From Candidatus Altimarinota bacterium (GTDB lineage: Bacteria; Patescibacteriota; Gracilibacteria; BD1-5; UBA6164), in the NCBI GenBank assembly GCA_027066255.1, contig JAMOOA010000124.1, positions 1 to 9,403 of the forward strand: 9,403 nucleotides of DNA. The letters run 5' to 3'. Made by a program: the position numbers and the translations under genes. Under the pieces are notes generated by a model. The model saw only the letters and a program-made list of their open reading frames with translations, made no database searches and was not told the origin of the DNA. Shown piece by piece: positions 8,494-9,403 of the stretch. Position 1 is the first letter of the stretch; every line of letters begins with the position of its first letter.

Positions 8494-9402
8494 TTACTTC
8501 TGCTTCCTTTTAAAGAGTTTTCCTATAAACGATGATTCCTTTGCTTCTTCTATCTTTCCTGACAGAAAGTGTTCATTTCCACAGTTTTTACAATAATTTG
8601 CATCATCTTGATTGCGAGTTCTGCACTTTGCACAAGTTTTAAAGATAGCAAGCCTATGAGACTCGGCTACATCCATAAAAACAAGAATAGTGATAGACGA
8701 TATAACAGCCAAAAGTGCTGGCCCCAAAAGTATAAGGATAACTCAAAATACTTTCCCTACTAATGTAACGGGAACCATGTCACCATATCATACGGTTGTC
8801 ATTGTTACTATCCCCCACCATAAAGAATGAAGTATAGAGGCAAAGTCAGGATTCACAGAATTTTCAAAATAATACACAAACGTAGAAATAATAACAAGGA
8901 TAGCAAAGAATATGCTGTATACAGCTCTATATTCATACCTATATTCTTTTAGCGTACGCATAAAACCAAGGGCAATCGGTGACTTTGATGAAACTTCAAA
9001 GAGACGAAGTGTACGAAGGAGTCTCAGAACTTTGAGCATCTCAAGTCACCTAAGTGCTGGGAAGATAAGCCCAAGAAAGAAAGGAACAAAGGAAAGAAAA
9101 TCTATGATATTGAGTGGACGAACGATAAAAAATACTTTTTTTCTTGCACGAAAGAATCTATATATATACTCTCCAGCAAAAACAAGAGAAACTCAAACAT
9201 CAGCAAGAAAAAATTCGGAAGAGAAACGAGTTCACCAATCTCAAACAGTTTCAAAAACTATAATCAAAACAGCGAGGAATACACAGGTCTGTATCAAAAT
9301 ATTAAGCTTCTTTCCTATCTTGCTTTCAGGATCTTTAAGTACATTTTCGTACTTTTCCCTATCATAAAAATTGTGATGACGAAAAAATCGGTGTGTGTAG
9401 AG
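8494..9402 (-). CDS. Voltage-gated K+ channel (Kv type) with C-terminal zinc ribbon, N-terminus outside window
   Basis: It lets potassium cross the cytoplasmic membrane in response to voltage. The 302 visible residues show S1 (NILIQTCVFLAVLIIVFE), S2 (EFFLADVGVSLVFAGEYIYR), S3 (NIIDFLSFVPFFLGLIF) and S4 (LEMLKVLRLLRTLRLFEV, with Arg/Lys every third residue). S5, the pore helix LHSLWWGIVTMT, the selectivity filter TVGYGD (8779-8796) and S6 follow. The filter's first Gly is TGA, as are five other glycines, so a standard-code reading ends inside the filter. After S6 comes a four-cysteine segment, C-x2-C-x10-C-x2-C (about 8580-8634), typical of a zinc ribbon, and a Lys-rich end. The reading frame is open to the window edge; the true start probably lies a few residues beyond. 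The stop is TAA 8494-8496. Confidence 0.92.
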
Positions 9403-9403
9403 T

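Noticed and set aside
8912..9367. A 151-codon plus-strand ORF over the K+ channel
   Set aside because: It is antisense to the S1-S4 coding sequence; its Ser/Arg/Lys-rich translation is a by-product of the opposite strand.

Overview
The window comes from a bacterium that reads UGA as glycine (translation table 25, the Gracilibacteria/BD1-5 and Absconditabacteria/SR1 branch of the candidate phyla radiation). Under the standard code nearly every gene looks broken. Read with TGA = Gly, the pieces join into full-length proteins whose invariant glycines are TGA: the first Gly of the Rossmann motif in two epimerases, Gly residues beside the catalytic Cys of UDP-glucose dehydrogenase, and the first Gly of the K+ channel filter TVGYGD. 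All fourteen genes whose ends are visible stop at TAA or TAG. I cannot decide between the two phyla from this window.

Layout: 2-2655 (+) is a surface-sugar block. It holds the C-terminal part of UDP-glucose 6-dehydrogenase, a UDP-glucuronate 4-epimerase 1 nt downstream, an intrinsic terminator, and a membrane-anchored family 2 glycosyltransferase. 2757-3278 (-) is a RelE/YafQ-type toxin-antitoxin pair. 3379-4405 (+) is a tandem duplication of a two-gene cassette (promoter, small ORF of 42-44 aa, overlapping 103-aa ORF) that looks like a toxin-antitoxin-like module I do not recognise. 4413-6384 (+) carries a divergent galE and a ten-helix EamA/DMT transporter. 6381-8418 (-) carries an ArsC-family reductase and methionyl-tRNA synthetase. 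8494-9402 (-) is a six-helix voltage-gated K+ channel with a C-terminal zinc ribbon, cut by the window edge.

The sugar enzymes fit together: UDP-Glc to UDP-GlcA (dehydrogenase), then UDP-GlcA to UDP-GalA (4-epimerase), with galE interconverting UDP-Glc and UDP-Gal. The glycosyltransferase probably uses a nucleotide sugar at the membrane. This suggests envelope or capsule glycan synthesis.

The most unusual points are: (1) a 91-bp palindromic element with perfect 18-bp arms inside galE, in frame only because UGA is sense; (2) a REP-like palindrome inserted in frame in metG, encoding a Pro-rich then Gly/Glu-rich peptide typical of such insertions elsewhere; (3) the duplicated cassette, whose four genes use no UGA glycine codons and whose 3' ends look homogenised; (4) a zinc ribbon fused to a Kv-type channel. 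No tRNA, rRNA, CRISPR array or transposase was found, and no stretch over 300 bases lacks a gene.
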